A stretch of 63,666 nucleotides of DNA from Spirirestis rafaelensis WJT71-NPBG6 (GCA_019359015.1 JAHHID010000039.1:1-63666), one strand, 5' to 3'; shown: positions 1-8,755, counted from the stretch's first letter. Notes: generated by a model from the letters alone, not told the origin. Translations and numbers: made by a program.

Positions 1-127
1 ATTGGATCTGGCTTGGGTTGTGGCTGTGTAGGAACGATTGGATCTGGCTTGGGTTGTGGCTGTGTAGGAACGATTGGATCTGGCTTGGGTTGTGGCTGTG
101 TAGGAACGATTGGATCTGGCTTGGGTT
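1..127. repeat. 36-bp tandem repeat inside the FecR gene
   Basis: Three identical 36-bp units (1-36, 37-72, 73-108) and a partial fourth (109-127) lie at the window edge. Read on the minus strand, each encodes a 12-residue unit of alternating Pro with Lys, Asp, Val, Thr and Gln (PKPDPIVPTQPQ). The units are identical at every base, so the expansion is recent or kept homogeneous. The array continues off the window, so the total copy number is unknown. Confidence 0.95.
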
Positions 128-1052
128 CTGGACTTGGGTTTGTAACTGGACTTGGGTTGCGGGCTGAAGAACCGCCGGAACTGTCTTTTTTCTTATCGTT
201 ATTTGACAGGACTTGTCCTATGTCCACCAAGGGTTCTACAGGGGAATTGTTATTAATAATGTTGTTACCCGGAACACTTGGCGAAGTAGGCGAACTCACT
301 GTAAGCTTTACAAAAGATGGGTTCTCAATAACTCCCGCGCCGACGATTGGCTTCTGTGCTGCTACGGCTGTGACGGTTTCTTCTTGAACTTGAGCGATCG
401 CCGGATCTGCACTTGCCGCACCAGTTTTCCTAGTCAAATCAAGTCCCCGAACTAAATCGCTCGTCTCATAAAAAGTTCTCAGATCGAAATCGTATAATCC
501 CTGAATTCTATTTTTAACTATAACCAGCATCTGTCCGGCTTCTAGAACCCGACTCTGGGAAGCATCTTTGTTAGAAACTTCAATACCGCTATTCGTCAGT
601 GCGCCGACTACTGTAGTATCTGTTTGTTCGTCATAGCGCACGAATAATGCTGAACCGCGAATTGCTGCTGCTGCATTTGGCGTTTGTACACGTGTTCGCC
701 CTTGCTTGGGTGGGATCAGTAGCAATACAGTCCCGTTGGACAATTTAAAGTTTCGCGTCCTCGGTAAAAATTGAAATACTGCTTGTTCTCCAACTCGCGC
801 TAAAGAGCGATCGTTGAAACGCAACTCAGCTAAAGAAGCTCTACCTGTGGACACTCCATCCCCAGGAAACATTGCATCTGATGAACGTGCCGGACGCGGC
901 TGTCTATTTTTTGGCTTCAGTTGCACTAAGTTGCGGATTTGTTGAATCTCCGCACGAGTTAGAGGTGTTGTAGCACTTGCCCGTTCATGCAAAGGCACCA
1001 CGGTAACTCCGCACACACCAATGACTAAAAGTGGTAATAATTTACGCAACAT
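1..1052 (-). CDS. FecR-domain surface protein (C-terminus cut by window edge)
   Basis: An open frame runs leftward from ATG at 1052-1050 to the window edge without a stop, giving 350 visible residues. It starts with a signal peptide (MLRKLLPLLVIGVCGVTVV). A FecR-like domain follows at about residues 60-180, with the hallmarks GDGVSTGRASLAELRFND, a predicted beta-rich stretch and the segment TPNAAAAIRGSALFVRYD. A low-complexity Ser/Pro tail then ends in identical 12-residue Pro-Lys-Asp-Pro repeats. FecR domains in cyanobacteria are mostly found in exported or envelope proteins, so I infer a surface or periplasmic role rather than a sigma-factor regulator, since no sigma factor is adjacent. It is divergent from the beta-barrel gene at 1404, and the two may share a promoter region. 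Family is fairly sure; function is unknown. Confidence 0.8.
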   Translation of the reverse strand, partial: MLRKLLPLLVIGVCGVTVVPLHERASATTPLTRAEIQQIRNLVQLKPKNRQPRPARSSDAMFPGDGVSTGRASLAELRFNDRSLARVGEQAVFQFLPRTRNFKLSNGTVLLLIPPKQGRTRVQTPNAAAAIRGSALFVRYDEQTDTTVVGALTNSGIEVSNKDASQSRVLEAGQMLVIVKNRIQGLYDFDLRTFYETSDLVRGLDLTRKTGAASADPAIAQVQEETVTAVAAQKPIVGAGVIENPSFVKLTVSSPTSPSVPGNNIINNNSPVEPLVDIGQVLSNNDKKKDSSGGSSARNPSPVTNPSPEPKPDPIVPTQPQPKPDPIVPTQPQPKPDPIVPTQPQPKPDP

Positions 1053-1403
1053 AGTTTGGAATCTCTAGATATTTAACTGATACCAAGCCAGTTCAACACG
1101 CTTCTGATGTTAAAGTTTTAAGCTTGCTAATTGTTATAACAAGTTTCTTTACGTATATTTCTTTAAACTTTATTCAAAACTTTAAAGGTAAAACACGCCA
1201 ATGTACTATGATACTACATAGTAAGTTGAACTTGTTCAGAAAAGCCATAATTAAACTAAATAACAAAGCGTAGTAGTTATCATTTTTTTTTATAACGAAG
1301 GATAAAGTCTTGTACCCTCGTTAAATGTGCTAGAAATTTTAATATTCTTAGCAAGAACTTGCTACTAAGCTTGTGGGTCTAAATTTGGCAAACGTGATTA
1401 AAG
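1053..1403. promoter_or_regulatory. Divergent intergenic region with an imperfect palindrome
   Basis: This AT-rich 351-bp gap separates two divergent genes and should hold both promoters. The clearest structure is the inverted repeat TACTATG (1204-1210) and CATAGTA (1217-1223) with a 6-bp spacer. It could be an operator, but it matches no consensus I can name. It is not a proper NtcA site: the GTA and TAC half-sites are 9 bp apart rather than 8. No small gene was found here. Confidence 0.35.
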
Positions 1404-2996
1404 ATGCAACCCCAGGGCTGGAAAAATCTATTATTTTGGACTTTATTCGCATACAGTGGTGCAAACTGGTGTTGCATCACCCAAGTAGATGCGGCGCTAG
1501 CTGCAAATTCAGATACACCGGAGCGTAACAACGCAATTGTATCAATCATATCATCTATGGGTGTCAAAGAAGAAACACATCAGCCATGTCATAAAAATAC
1601 AAATTTCAAAGCGATGTCTGACGACAAGCCCTTCGGGTTCGGGGGATCGCAATCGACGGGAACCGCCAAGACTGCGACCCCCTCACCGCTACGCGTCTAC
1701 GCTCCTAAGAAAGAAACTATCAAGTACCTTCAACTCAGTACAATCTCTGAAACTGCAAATTTGAATCTTGGGCTTGAACTTAGCAACGGCAGTCGCGACA
1801 ACTTTTCTTTGTACGGGGTTCGTTCCTCAGATTTTAATACCTTCAATTTTTGTGATTCGCTTTTATACTCACAGCAACCACCACCTGATGGGGCGCCACC
1901 TCCACCAAATCCCCCACCTGAGGGGGCACCACCTCCACCAAATCCCCCACCAACGGAACAACCACAAAACATTCCTAGCACTTCTCAACAGCGCAATGAA
2001 CCACCACAGTTAGAAGGACAACCAAACGATTTTCCCAATACTTCGCCAACACCAATAGAGCAATTATTGGAGACACCACTGCCTCTAACTAACTCCGAAA
2101 GGCTAGACAGGCTCATACGTCGGTTGCAAGAGGGTGAAGAGACATTACCTGAGTCAGATACAGATAGCTCTCAAGAACTAGGCACAATATTGGCGAAGCC
2201 AAGAGAAGTGCCACCACCAGTAGAACAACTGCCACCACCACCGATCGCAAAACCCGTAACTAAGTTCAAGCCTATAGGCTCCTTGCGGGGTTATGTGGGA
2301 TTTTTTGCAACAAATAATATTTTTTCGTCAGAAGTTGATCCCATAGAGGATGGCTTGGTTTTTTCTGGACTGACACTAGCCTCTGCACCTTTAGCTTTGG
2401 GACCTACGACTTATTTAAATGCAGGAATTGATGGCAATTTGATTTTTTACATAGATCAATCACAATTTAATTACAACCAGGTAAGATTCTACGTAAGTAT
2501 TTATCAACAGCTATCACGGCGAATGTATGGTGAACTTGGTTGGAGCAATCAACAGTTGTTTTATGCTAAGGACGGCGATTTCTTTTCGGCAGGCGATCGC
2601 TTTTTAAATGAAAATTCTGTGCGTCTGTCTTTAGGACGACGAGATCCCCTAACTCAAAGGTTGGTGCTAGACAGCTTCTATGAATTGCGTTTGAATTTTG
2701 CCGATCCAGACAGTCGTAATCGGATAAACAATTCTTTGTTGCTTTCTTTGAACTACTACTGGTTAAGATCGCTGCAAGTTGGTCTTAACTACCAGTTTAA
2801 TTTGTCAGACTTTACGCTGCGCCAACGACAAGACCAATATCATCGGTTATACGCTAACTTAACTTATGGAATATCTGACTCCACTAATGTAAGCTTGCAA
2901 GGTGGTGCAAGCTTAGGTGGTTCTACGGATCAAAATATTAATTTTGATGGCTGGTTCTTTAGTCTCAATTACAATTGGGAACTAGGTAAGTTTTGA
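1404..2996 (+). CDS. Proline-rich outer-membrane beta-barrel-like protein
   Basis: A 530-residue protein with an N-terminal hydrophobic stretch, probably a signal peptide ending near residue 33. Residues about 155-190 are proline-rich, with an 11-residue unit (PPPDGAPPPPN / PPPEGAPPPPN) repeated twice before a diverged copy. A Ser/Pro/Gln linker follows. The last 240 residues alternate polar and aromatic residues in strands separated by turns and end in Phe, as is typical of outer-membrane barrels. I infer a barrel anchored in the outer membrane with a periplasm-spanning proline linker. It lies divergent from a FecR-domain gene that also has a proline-repeat tail. Residues about 72-95 look like a translated short repeat element. 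No characterised family was recognised. Confidence 0.65.
   Translation: MQPQGWKNLLFWTLFAYSGANWCCITQVDAALAANSDTPERNNAIVSIISSMGVKEETHQPCHKNTNFKAMSDDKPFGFGGSQSTGTAKTATPSPLRVYAPKKETIKYLQLSTISETANLNLGLELSNGSRDNFSLYGVRSSDFNTFNFCDSLLYSQQPPPDGAPPPPNPPPEGAPPPPNPPPTEQPQNIPSTSQQRNEPPQLEGQPNDFPNTSPTPIEQLLETPLPLTNSERLDRLIRRLQEGEETLPESDTDSSQELGTILAKPREVPPPVEQLPPPPIAKPVTKFKPIGSLRGYVGFFATNNIFSSEVDPIEDGLVFSGLTLASAPLALGPTTYLNAGIDGNLIFYIDQSQFNYNQVRFYVSIYQQLSRRMYGELGWSNQQLFYAKDGDFFSAGDRFLNENSVRLSLGRRDPLTQRLVLDSFYELRLNFADPDSRNRINNSLLLSLNYYWLRSLQVGLNYQFNLSDFTLRQRQDQYHRLYANLTYGISDSTNVSLQGGASLGGSTDQNINFDGWFFSLNYNWELGKF
1617..1710. repeat. Probable short repeat element inserted in frame
   Basis: This GC-rich stretch differs in composition from its AT-rich surroundings. 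It holds small inverted motifs such as AAGCCCTTCGGGTTC and a GGGAACCGCC / GCGACCCCCTC pair. Translated in frame it gives a Gly/Ser/Thr-rich, charge-poor segment between two otherwise ordinary parts of the barrel protein. It resembles dispersed palindromic repeats of filamentous cyanobacteria, but I cannot confirm other copies from this window. Confidence 0.35.
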
Positions 2997-3050
2997 AAAA
3001 AGTTGTTAGTGTTTAGCTATTGGTTGTGAAAAAATCCTCCTAACCACTAT

Positions 3051-3193
3051 GCACTAATACCAATTTCATATGAAGATGCATAGAATTAGCCCACCTGCGT
3101 GGGCTTAGATCGTTTAGCCCCAGGCTTCGAGCCTGAACGCGATCGCGTGCGGCGTTATGTGCTGCCTCACGTCAAATTGGTATAAGCACTAAT
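3051..3193. repeat. MITE-like element with terminal inverted repeats and possible 8-bp target duplication
   Basis: The inverted termini ATACCAATTT (3057-3066) and AAATTGGTAT (3174-3183) bound a 127-bp block with two internal hairpins: AGCCCACCTGCGTGGGCT, and a second formed around CAGGCTTCGAGCCTG. The octamer GCACTAAT flanks it on both sides (3051-3058 and 3186-3193), which would fit a target-site duplication. No reading frame lies inside. A relative with the same order of hairpins lies at 14975-15090. Confidence 0.6.
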
Positions 3194-3199
3194 TAATAA

Positions 3200-4015
3200 C
3201 TAATAACTAATCCAATCACTCCAGCTGCCAGCATAAAGTTTAGCGCCTTGAATGCCAGCTAGTTCTAAGGATAATAAATTCGCGCAAGCGGTAACGCCAG
3301 AACCGCAATAAACTAAAATTTCCTCTGCTTTTTGCAACTTGGAAAAGCGATCGCTTTGCTCTTGTGGTGAAAGTAGGTAGCCGGAAGAATCTGTAACTTC
3401 TAGCCAGGGATAGTTGACAGCACCGCTGATATGTCCAGCAATTTTATCAATTGGTTCTCGTTCGCCAGAAAAGCGATCGCTTTCCCGTGAATCCACTAAC
3501 ACTACTCCTGGCAAATCTTTACGAGTTTTTACTTCTTCCCTATCCACCACCATTTGTGTTTGTAGCTGCGGGACGAATGTTCCTACACGAGGTTCAGGAA
3601 TCAAATCTGTGACCGGATACCCGGCTTTTTGCCAACCAGCAAAGCCTCCTGTAAGCACAGCGACTTGTTCATGTCCTAAATAACGCAAAAGCCACCACAA
3701 ACGAGCTGCAAAAGCGAGCCGCGAGTCATCGTAAGCTACAACTAAAGTGTTTGGCTTCACCCCAATTGTTGATAATTTCTGCGCTAACTCAGCGGGGTTG
3801 GGTAAAGGATGTCTTCCTCCATGTTCTCCCACAGAACTAGAAAGATCCTGGTTTAAGTCTAAATAGTAAGATCCCTTTATGTGACTCGCTTGGTATTGCT
3901 GTTGTCCTAAAATTGGATCAGCAAGTGAAAACCGACAATCCACAATAACGACTTGCGGATCGTCAAGGTGTGCAAACAACCATTCGGCAGAAACAACAAA
4001 TTGAGTGTTAGTCAT
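3200..4015 (-). CDS. Sulfurtransferase (tandem rhodanese, mercaptopyruvate type)
   Basis: A 271-residue protein with two rhodanese domains, the usual size for thiosulfate/3-mercaptopyruvate sulfurtransferases. The N-terminal domain (about 5-130) has no catalytic Cys: its loop reads YDDSRLAF. The C-terminal domain (about 155-271) carries the active loop CGSGVTA with Cys237. In this family CGSGVTA is typical of 3-mercaptopyruvate enzymes and CRKGVTA of thiosulfate enzymes, so mercaptopyruvate is the more likely donor. It would act in the cytoplasm, moving sulfane sulfur to a thiol acceptor or cyanide. It starts at ATG 4015 and is divergent from the broken methyltransferase at 4074. Family is certain; substrate is inferred. 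Confidence 0.92.
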   Translation of the reverse strand: MTNTQFVVSAEWLFAHLDDPQVVIVDCRFSLADPILGQQQYQASHIKGSYYLDLNQDLSSSVGEHGGRHPLPNPAELAQKLSTIGVKPNTLVVAYDDSRLAFAARLWWLLRYLGHEQVAVLTGGFAGWQKAGYPVTDLIPEPRVGTFVPQLQTQMVVDREEVKTRKDLPGVVLVDSRESDRFSGEREPIDKIAGHISGAVNYPWLEVTDSSGYLLSPQEQSDRFSKLQKAEEILVYCGSGVTACANLLSLELAGIQGAKLYAGSWSDWISY

Positions 4016-4073
4016 AAAGGTTGATGGAAAAATAGGTAATTGCTAATTGTTAGTTGTTATAAGCTAATCACAA

Positions 4074-5003
4074 ATGACAAATGAAGATAACTTTATACCA
4101 CAAGTAACAGCAGACGGCTCATTCACCTTTATTTCCAAAGAGTTTGGCAAGTTTTTTCACAGCCATTATGGAGCACGTCAAGAGAGTTTTTTCAAGTTTG
4201 CCAGTCCTACGCAATTAGCGTTGAAAGCTAATAAACCAGTGTTGCGCTTGTTAGATGTTTGTTATGGGCTAGGATACAACACCGCAGCTGCTTTGCAGAC
4301 AATTTGGGCAGTTAATCCCAATTGTTATATCGCTCATCACTTATTCGACAATTGGAGTTACGAATATACGAAAATTTTGACTTCCTTGGCAAGTGACCAT
4401 CAAGTACTTCGAGACAATCTAGGAGCGAAGGCACTAATTGGCGATGCGAGAAACACGATAGGGCAAGTAAGTATATCACTTAGGTTTTCGGGGGGATGCA
4501 ATTTTTCTCGATGCTTTTTCACCACCTAAATGTCTGCAATTGTTGACAATTGAATTTATTAAAAAACTCTCTATGTGTTTGCACGTAGATGGATTACTAG
4601 GTACTTATTCCTGTACTGCGGCTGTACGCACAGCACTTTTCGCAGCCGATTTACAAATCGGTTCTACCCCACCAGCGGGAAGGCGATCGCCTGGTACTAT
4701 CGCAGCGCATACAAGAGGAGGGGGAGAGGGGGGGAAATAAACAATTCAAAATTACTCCTCCACACCACGCTTCCTCCACTGCCTTTCTCCTCCACCCTTT
4801 CCCAGGCAGAAAAAGAGCATTTGCTGACTCGTGCTGCTATTCCTTACCGCGATCCGCAATTAAGCGATCGCGCCGATGTCATAATTAGGCGACGAGAAAA
4901 AGAGCAGCAAACCTGTACGCTAGAACCTACTTCTCGTTGGCGAAAACGCTGGTTAAGCTTAAGTAAATCTGAAAACCTATCTTTTTTTTCACAAAATTTA
5001 TAA
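4074..5003 (+). pseudogene. Broken MnmC/MnmD-like SAM-dependent methyltransferase
   Basis: Three overlapping frames together resemble one methyltransferase of the MnmC N-domain (DUF752) type, which methylates a wobble-uridine modification in tRNA. Frame 1 (4074-4529) gives the N-terminus, the SAM-binding LLDVCYGLGYN and the later IGDARNTI. The conserved DAIFLDAFSPPK follows from 4495 in another frame, so an indel lies at about 4470-4494. That frame continues with YSCTAAVRTALFAA and RRSPGTIAA to a stop at 4740. The tail (SQAEKEHLLTRAAIPYRDP) resumes in the first frame at about 4800, after purine- and pyrimidine-rich low-complexity DNA (about 4716-4799) with no family counterpart. At least two independent lesions make it a pseudogene. 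The segment before IGDARN also looks shorter than usual. Confidence 0.8.
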
Positions 5004-5543
5004 TTTCTTTAAAAACTCTGGCTTAAACTACATGTGTAATAAAAGAACTAAGTATATAAGTAAATGATGACTGCGACACTTTGCCAAGCATAGTTAAATC
5101 AAGGTATTTATGTGATAAAAATCACTAAAAATATAAGTAAATGATCACTGCAAAACTTTGCCAGTCATAGTTAGATGTTTTCCATTTCTGGAGCGAAAAA
5201 TTCGCGTGTGATACTGCGGAAAATAAAAATTTTGAACTAAGAATCCCTTACTTTGAGCTAAATTTAACGACGACAAGATTTTCTGGCGTTGCCATGTTAA
5301 GAAATCTCCGTAAAAAACCTGATTCAATATTTGTAAAAATTGCTCATACTGGAATTACACCAGTGGTGAATTTAATAGCAATATTTATATTGTTCCAATA
5401 ACACATGAAAAACACATGCTATGCATTAAAACCAATATTTTACAGTTATGATGCATAAAGCTTGTGGAAATGCGGACTGGAATAGAGTCAAATAATAAAA
5501 TTGTTTTTTCAAATCTAACCAAGTTTTTTACTGGAGTGCCTTT
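5004..5543. other. Non-coding region upstream of the HD-GYP gene
   Basis: This AT-rich 540-bp gap has no convincing gene; a minus-strand frame at 5145-5327 looks random. Its one notable feature is the 43-bp direct repeat at 5054-5173. The region should contain the promoter of the response-regulator gene that follows. Confidence 0.5.
5054..5173. repeat. 43-bp direct repeat pair, period 77
   Basis: Copies at 5054-5096 and 5131-5173 are each 43 bp and differ at 5 positions. Both begin ATATAAGTAAATGAT, contain ACTTTGCCA and end CATAGTTA. The 34-bp spacer is unrelated. This could be a local duplication or a paired protein-binding site about 370-490 bp upstream of the HD-GYP gene. Confidence 0.7.
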
Positions 5544-6770
5544 GTGGTTCAATGGAAATCCAAGTATCTAGGCTCTACCGAAGAAATTGTTAGTGGGTTA
5601 AACCCCTCAAACAATGTCAATGGTATCGATTTAAATCATGACTTAGGATTGAACAAAGTCGAGGGTTGTTACTTGAGCTTATCTAAACAAAACGTGATGG
5701 CTGAAGAAACCGGAGTCTTGTCTTCTTGGATGAATCCTCATGTTAATACAAGTAATAATTTATTGGTATCTAAAACGCTACAAGCCAAAGGGTCAACAGT
5801 GAATGGCTTTGATTGTGATGCCCCTAAAGTTTTAGTAGTAGACGATCATCGCGCCAGTCGTCTGACTGCTGTTGCCCTTTTAGCGATGGAAGGCTACGAA
5901 GTGATTGAGGCTGACAGTGGTTATACTGCCATAGAAATGGTTACACAAAAACAACCGGATCTAATTTTGCTAGATGTCATGATGGCAGGGATGGATGGAT
6001 TTCAGGTGTGCCAGTTACTTAAGCAGGATGAACAGACCAGGTTAATCCCGGTGATTTTCATTACAGCTTTAAATGATAAGCGATCGCGCATTCAAGGAAT
6101 CGAAGTTGGGGCAGATGATTTTTTAACGAAACCTTTTGACCGTTTAGAATTGGCAGCGCGGGTTAAATCTTTGGTACGGCAAAAGCGGCTGAATGAAGAT
6201 TTAGACCATGCCGAAAAAGTCCTATTTTCCATTGCTAGAGCCATTGAAAGTCGCGATCCCAATACCGGCAACCACTGCGAGCGACTGGTAACATTGGGAG
6301 AAGCTTTTGCAGAATTCCTCAATCTCTCACGCAATCAAATTCGGGATTTGATGTGGAGCGGTTATCTCCACGATATCGGTAAGGTGGGTATTCCTGACGC
6401 GGTATTACTAAAGCGTGGTAAGCTGACCCCCGAAGAGTGGGATACGATGAAAAAACACGTTTTGATGGGAGAACAAATCTGTCAGCCATTACGGAGTATG
6501 CGAGGTGTAATTCCCATAATTCGCCATCACCACGAGCGCTGGGATGGTTCAGGTTATCCGGATGGACTGAAGGAAGATGAAATTCCTTATCTGGCACAAG
6601 TTTTTCAAATGATTGATATTTACGATGCCCTAACTAACGAACGACCTTATAAAAGAGCTTTCAGCGAAGAAGAAGCTCTCAGCGTTATGGCGGAAGAAAC
6701 GGCAAAGGGTTGGCGCAACCCCAAACTAATGCTACAGTTTACAGAATTTATTCTTTCTAGCAAGCAATAA
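5544..6770 (+). CDS. Response regulator with HD-GYP cyclic-di-GMP phosphodiesterase domain
   Basis: A 408-residue two-component output protein. Residues about 95-215 form a receiver: acidic pair Asp100-Asp101, phosphoacceptor Asp144 in LILLDVMM, and Lys186 in FLTKPFD. Residues about 220-400 form an HD-GYP domain with His276-Asp277 (LHDIGKVGIPD) and the motif HHERWDGSGYPDGL. The HD-GYP family hydrolyses cyclic di-GMP, so phosphorylation by an unknown histidine kinase should tune this second messenger in the cytoplasm. I chose GTG 5544 because GGAG sits 8 nt upstream. The first 90 residues match no known domain, and an internal Met at residue 52 is an alternative start. No kinase gene is adjacent. 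Confidence 0.93.
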   Translation: MVQWKSKYLGSTEEIVSGLNPSNNVNGIDLNHDLGLNKVEGCYLSLSKQNVMAEETGVLSSWMNPHVNTSNNLLVSKTLQAKGSTVNGFDCDAPKVLVVDDHRASRLTAVALLAMEGYEVIEADSGYTAIEMVTQKQPDLILLDVMMAGMDGFQVCQLLKQDEQTRLIPVIFITALNDKRSRIQGIEVGADDFLTKPFDRLELAARVKSLVRQKRLNEDLDHAEKVLFSIARAIESRDPNTGNHCERLVTLGEAFAEFLNLSRNQIRDLMWSGYLHDIGKVGIPDAVLLKRGKLTPEEWDTMKKHVLMGEQICQPLRSMRGVIPIIRHHHERWDGSGYPDGLKEDEIPYLAQVFQMIDIYDALTNERPYKRAFSEEEALSVMAEETAKGWRNPKLMLQFTEFILSSKQ

Positions 6771-6878
6771 AATTTGTTAGAAGAATTAACATTTTGGTTC
6801 AGGGCGTAATCAGGTATCATTTGAGCGGGAATCTCAAACTATTTGTGTAGATTCATCGCAATTAACTGATAGCTAATT

Positions 6879-8246
6879 ATGGTAGTCGTAGCAATTCTAG
6901 CGGCAGGACGCGGCACAAGGATGAAATCACACCTCCCCAAAGTTTTACATTCTTTGGGTGGGCGATCGCTAGTAGAGAGAGTTCTCGAAAGTGTACAACC
7001 TATGAAGCCTTCACGGCGGATGCTGATTGTAGGATATCAGGCTCTTGAAGTCAAAACAGCTATGCAATCAAACCCGAATTTGGAGTTTGTCGAACAAGCT
7101 GTACAATTGGGAACAGGTCATGCTATCCAGCAATTACTCCCCCACCTTGAAGGCTACACTGGGGATTTGCTGGTGTTAAACGGCGATGTGCCGTTATTAC
7201 GCACCGAAACACTCAAACAACTGTTGCAAACTCATCACGAAAATGACAACGCCGCTACTATCCTCACGGCACATCTGAGCGATGCTAAGGGCTATGGGCG
7301 CGTTTTTTGTAACAGTGACAATATTGTGCAACAAATCGTCGAAGATAAAGATTGCACTACTGCCCAAAAACAAAATCGCCGCGTCAATGCAGGAATTTAC
7401 TGCTTTAACTGGCAAGAGTTAGCAAAGGTATTACCACATTTGCAGGCGAATAATGCCCAAAAAGAATACTACCTTACGGATGCGGTAACTCAAGTTGGCA
7501 AAGTGATGGCAGTTGACGTGTCAGATTATCAGGAAATTCTCGGTATTAATGATCGCCTGCAACTAGCAACAGCATCGGATATTTTGCAAACGCGAGTTAA
7601 GGAAAAATGGATGGCTGCGGGTGTCACTCTCATCGATCCCACAAGCATTACTATTGATGACACAGTAGAATTACAGTCAGATGTAATTATAGAACCCCAA
7701 ACTCACCTCCGAGGCAATACAGTCATTCAAACAGGATGTCGCATCGGACCTGGGAGTTTAATTGAGAATAGCCAATTGGGTGAAAATGTTACGGTGATGT
7801 ATTCTGTGGTAACAGATAGCATCGTACAGGAAAACGCCCGAATTGGTCCTTATGCCCATTTACGCGGACATGCACAAGTGGGTGCAAATTGCCGCATTGG
7901 TAATTTTGTGGAATTAAAAAATACTAAATTAGGCGATCGCACCAATGCAGCACATTTGTCATATTTGGGCGATACCACTACCGGGAATCAGGTGAATATT
8001 GGTGCTGGTACGATTACTGCCAATTATGATGGTGTGAAAAAACATCCTACCAAAATAGGCGATCGTACTAAAACAGGTGTCAACAACGTTCTTGTGGCTC
8101 CATTGACACTCGGTTCTGATGTCACAATTGCTGCTGGTTCTACTGTTACAGAAGATGTCCCTGATGATTGTCTGGTAATAGCTCGTGCGCGTCAAGTAGT
8201 CAAACCAGGTTGGCGGTTGAAGCGTCCCGATGGGGAGAAACAATAA
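6879..8246 (+). CDS. glmU: Bifunctional GlmU: GlcNAc-1-P uridyltransferase / GlcN-1-P acetyltransferase
   Basis: A 455-residue protein of normal GlmU length. The N-terminal nucleotidyltransferase domain (1 to about 230) has the signature [11 protein letters not shown] at residues 7-17 and [10 protein letters not shown]. The C-terminal half is a left-handed beta helix of hexapeptide repeats that carries the acetyltransferase site, including the stretch [11 protein letters not shown] and [13 protein letters not shown]. It makes UDP-N-acetylglucosamine from glucosamine-1-phosphate, acetyl-CoA and UTP for peptidoglycan and lipopolysaccharide. It starts at ATG 6879, 108 bp after the HD-GYP gene. 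A strong hairpin follows the stop at 8253-8279. The identification is secure. Confidence 0.97.
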   Translation: MVVVAILAAGRGTRMKSHLPKVLHSLGGRSLVERVLESVQPMKPSRRMLIVGYQALEVKTAMQSNPNLEFVEQAVQLGTGHAIQQLLPHLEGYTGDLLVLNGDVPLLRTETLKQLLQTHHENDNAATILTAHLSDAKGYGRVFCNSDNIVQQIVEDKDCTTAQKQNRRVNAGIYCFNWQELAKVLPHLQANNAQKEYYLTDAVTQVGKVMAVDVSDYQEILGINDRLQLATASDILQTRVKEKWMAAGVTLIDPTSITIDDTVELQSDVIIEPQTHLRGNTVIQTGCRIGPGSLIENSQLGENVTVMYSVVTDSIVQENARIGPYAHLRGHAQVGANCRIGNFVELKNTKLGDRTNAAHLSYLGDTTTGNQVNIGAGTITANYDGVKKHPTKIGDRTKTGVNNVLVAPLTLGSDVTIAAGSTVTEDVPDDCLVIARARQVVKPGWRLKRPDGEKQ

Positions 8247-8252
8247 GCTTCC

Positions 8253-8279
8253 TAGAGACGTTCCAACGGAACGTCTCTA
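8253..8279. terminator. Perfect 12-bp hairpin after glmU (also a dispersed repeat)
   Basis: TAGAGACGTTCC (8253-8264) pairs perfectly with GGAACGTCTCTA (8268-8279) around a 3-nt loop, 7 bp after the glmU stop. No U-tract follows, so rho-independent termination is uncertain. A related hairpin at 33607-33633 is also followed within a few bases by ATGTGTGATTTA, so the unit is a dispersed repeat as well. Confidence 0.6.
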
Positions 8280-8326
8280 CAATATGTGTGATTTATTAAA
8301 TTAGTAGTGAAGCCAAAATCTCAAAA

Positions 8327-8755
8327 TTGAATATGGAAGAACTACTAGAACTTAGGCAACTTCTAGAACAAAACAAAGTTTATGAAGCACTGCTGTTGGT
8401 GGATGAGTTAGAAGAAATGAGCCTGAGTGATAAAATCAATAAAATTGATAGTTATGGCGTGATTCTTCTCATCCATTTAATTAAACAGAAAGCTGAAAAA
8501 CGTTCTACTCGCTCTTGGGAGATTTGCATAGAAAATGCGGTGTGAGAAATAAACAAAATCAACAAGCGCCGCAAATCCGGTGGTTTTTACTTGCAGAGGG
8601 TAGAATTAATCGATATTCTGCAACAAGGATATGAACTAGCGTTGAAAAAAGCGGCGCTTGAAGCTTTTGAAGGGCGTTATGAAACGGAAGAATTAGCAGT
8701 AATGGTTGATCAAGAAGAAATTATAGCAAAGGCGCTGAAATTAATTCAGCAATAG
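8327..8755 (+). pseudogene. DUF29-family gene interrupted by one in-frame TGA
   Basis: The frame gives 72 residues (ELRQLLEQNKVYEALLLVDELEEM, then SDKINKIDSYGVILLIHLIKQ) and stops at TGA 8543-8545. The same frame then continues without shift for 69 more residues (EINKINKRRKSGGFYL, then a Glu/Lys/Ala-rich tail) to TAG at 8753-8755. The parts before and after the stop together look like one DUF29 protein of about 142 residues. DUF29 proteins are small, multi-copy and of unknown function in cyanobacteria. The simplest cause is a C-to-T change of an Arg CGA codon. Sequencing error or readthrough cannot be excluded. Its end overlaps the convergent asparaginase gene by 10 bp. Confidence 0.8.

Noticed and set aside
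13-387. A 124-residue plus-strand frame rich in Gly and Cys
   Set aside because: It is the antisense of the FecR gene's repeat; the minus-strand frame has the signal peptide and the domain.
1202-1218. Possible NtcA site in the FecR/barrel gap
   Set aside because: GTA and TAC are 9 bp apart rather than 8, so the consensus is not met.
1730-1981. Gly-rich minus-strand frame
   Set aside because: Antisense of the proline-repeat part of the barrel gene.
4540-4740. Separate small proteins in the MnmC-like region
   Set aside because: These frames are fragments of one broken gene, not independent genes.
5145-5327. 60-residue minus-strand frame in the gap
   Set aside because: Lacks a ribosome-binding site and protein-like composition, and overlaps the direct repeat.
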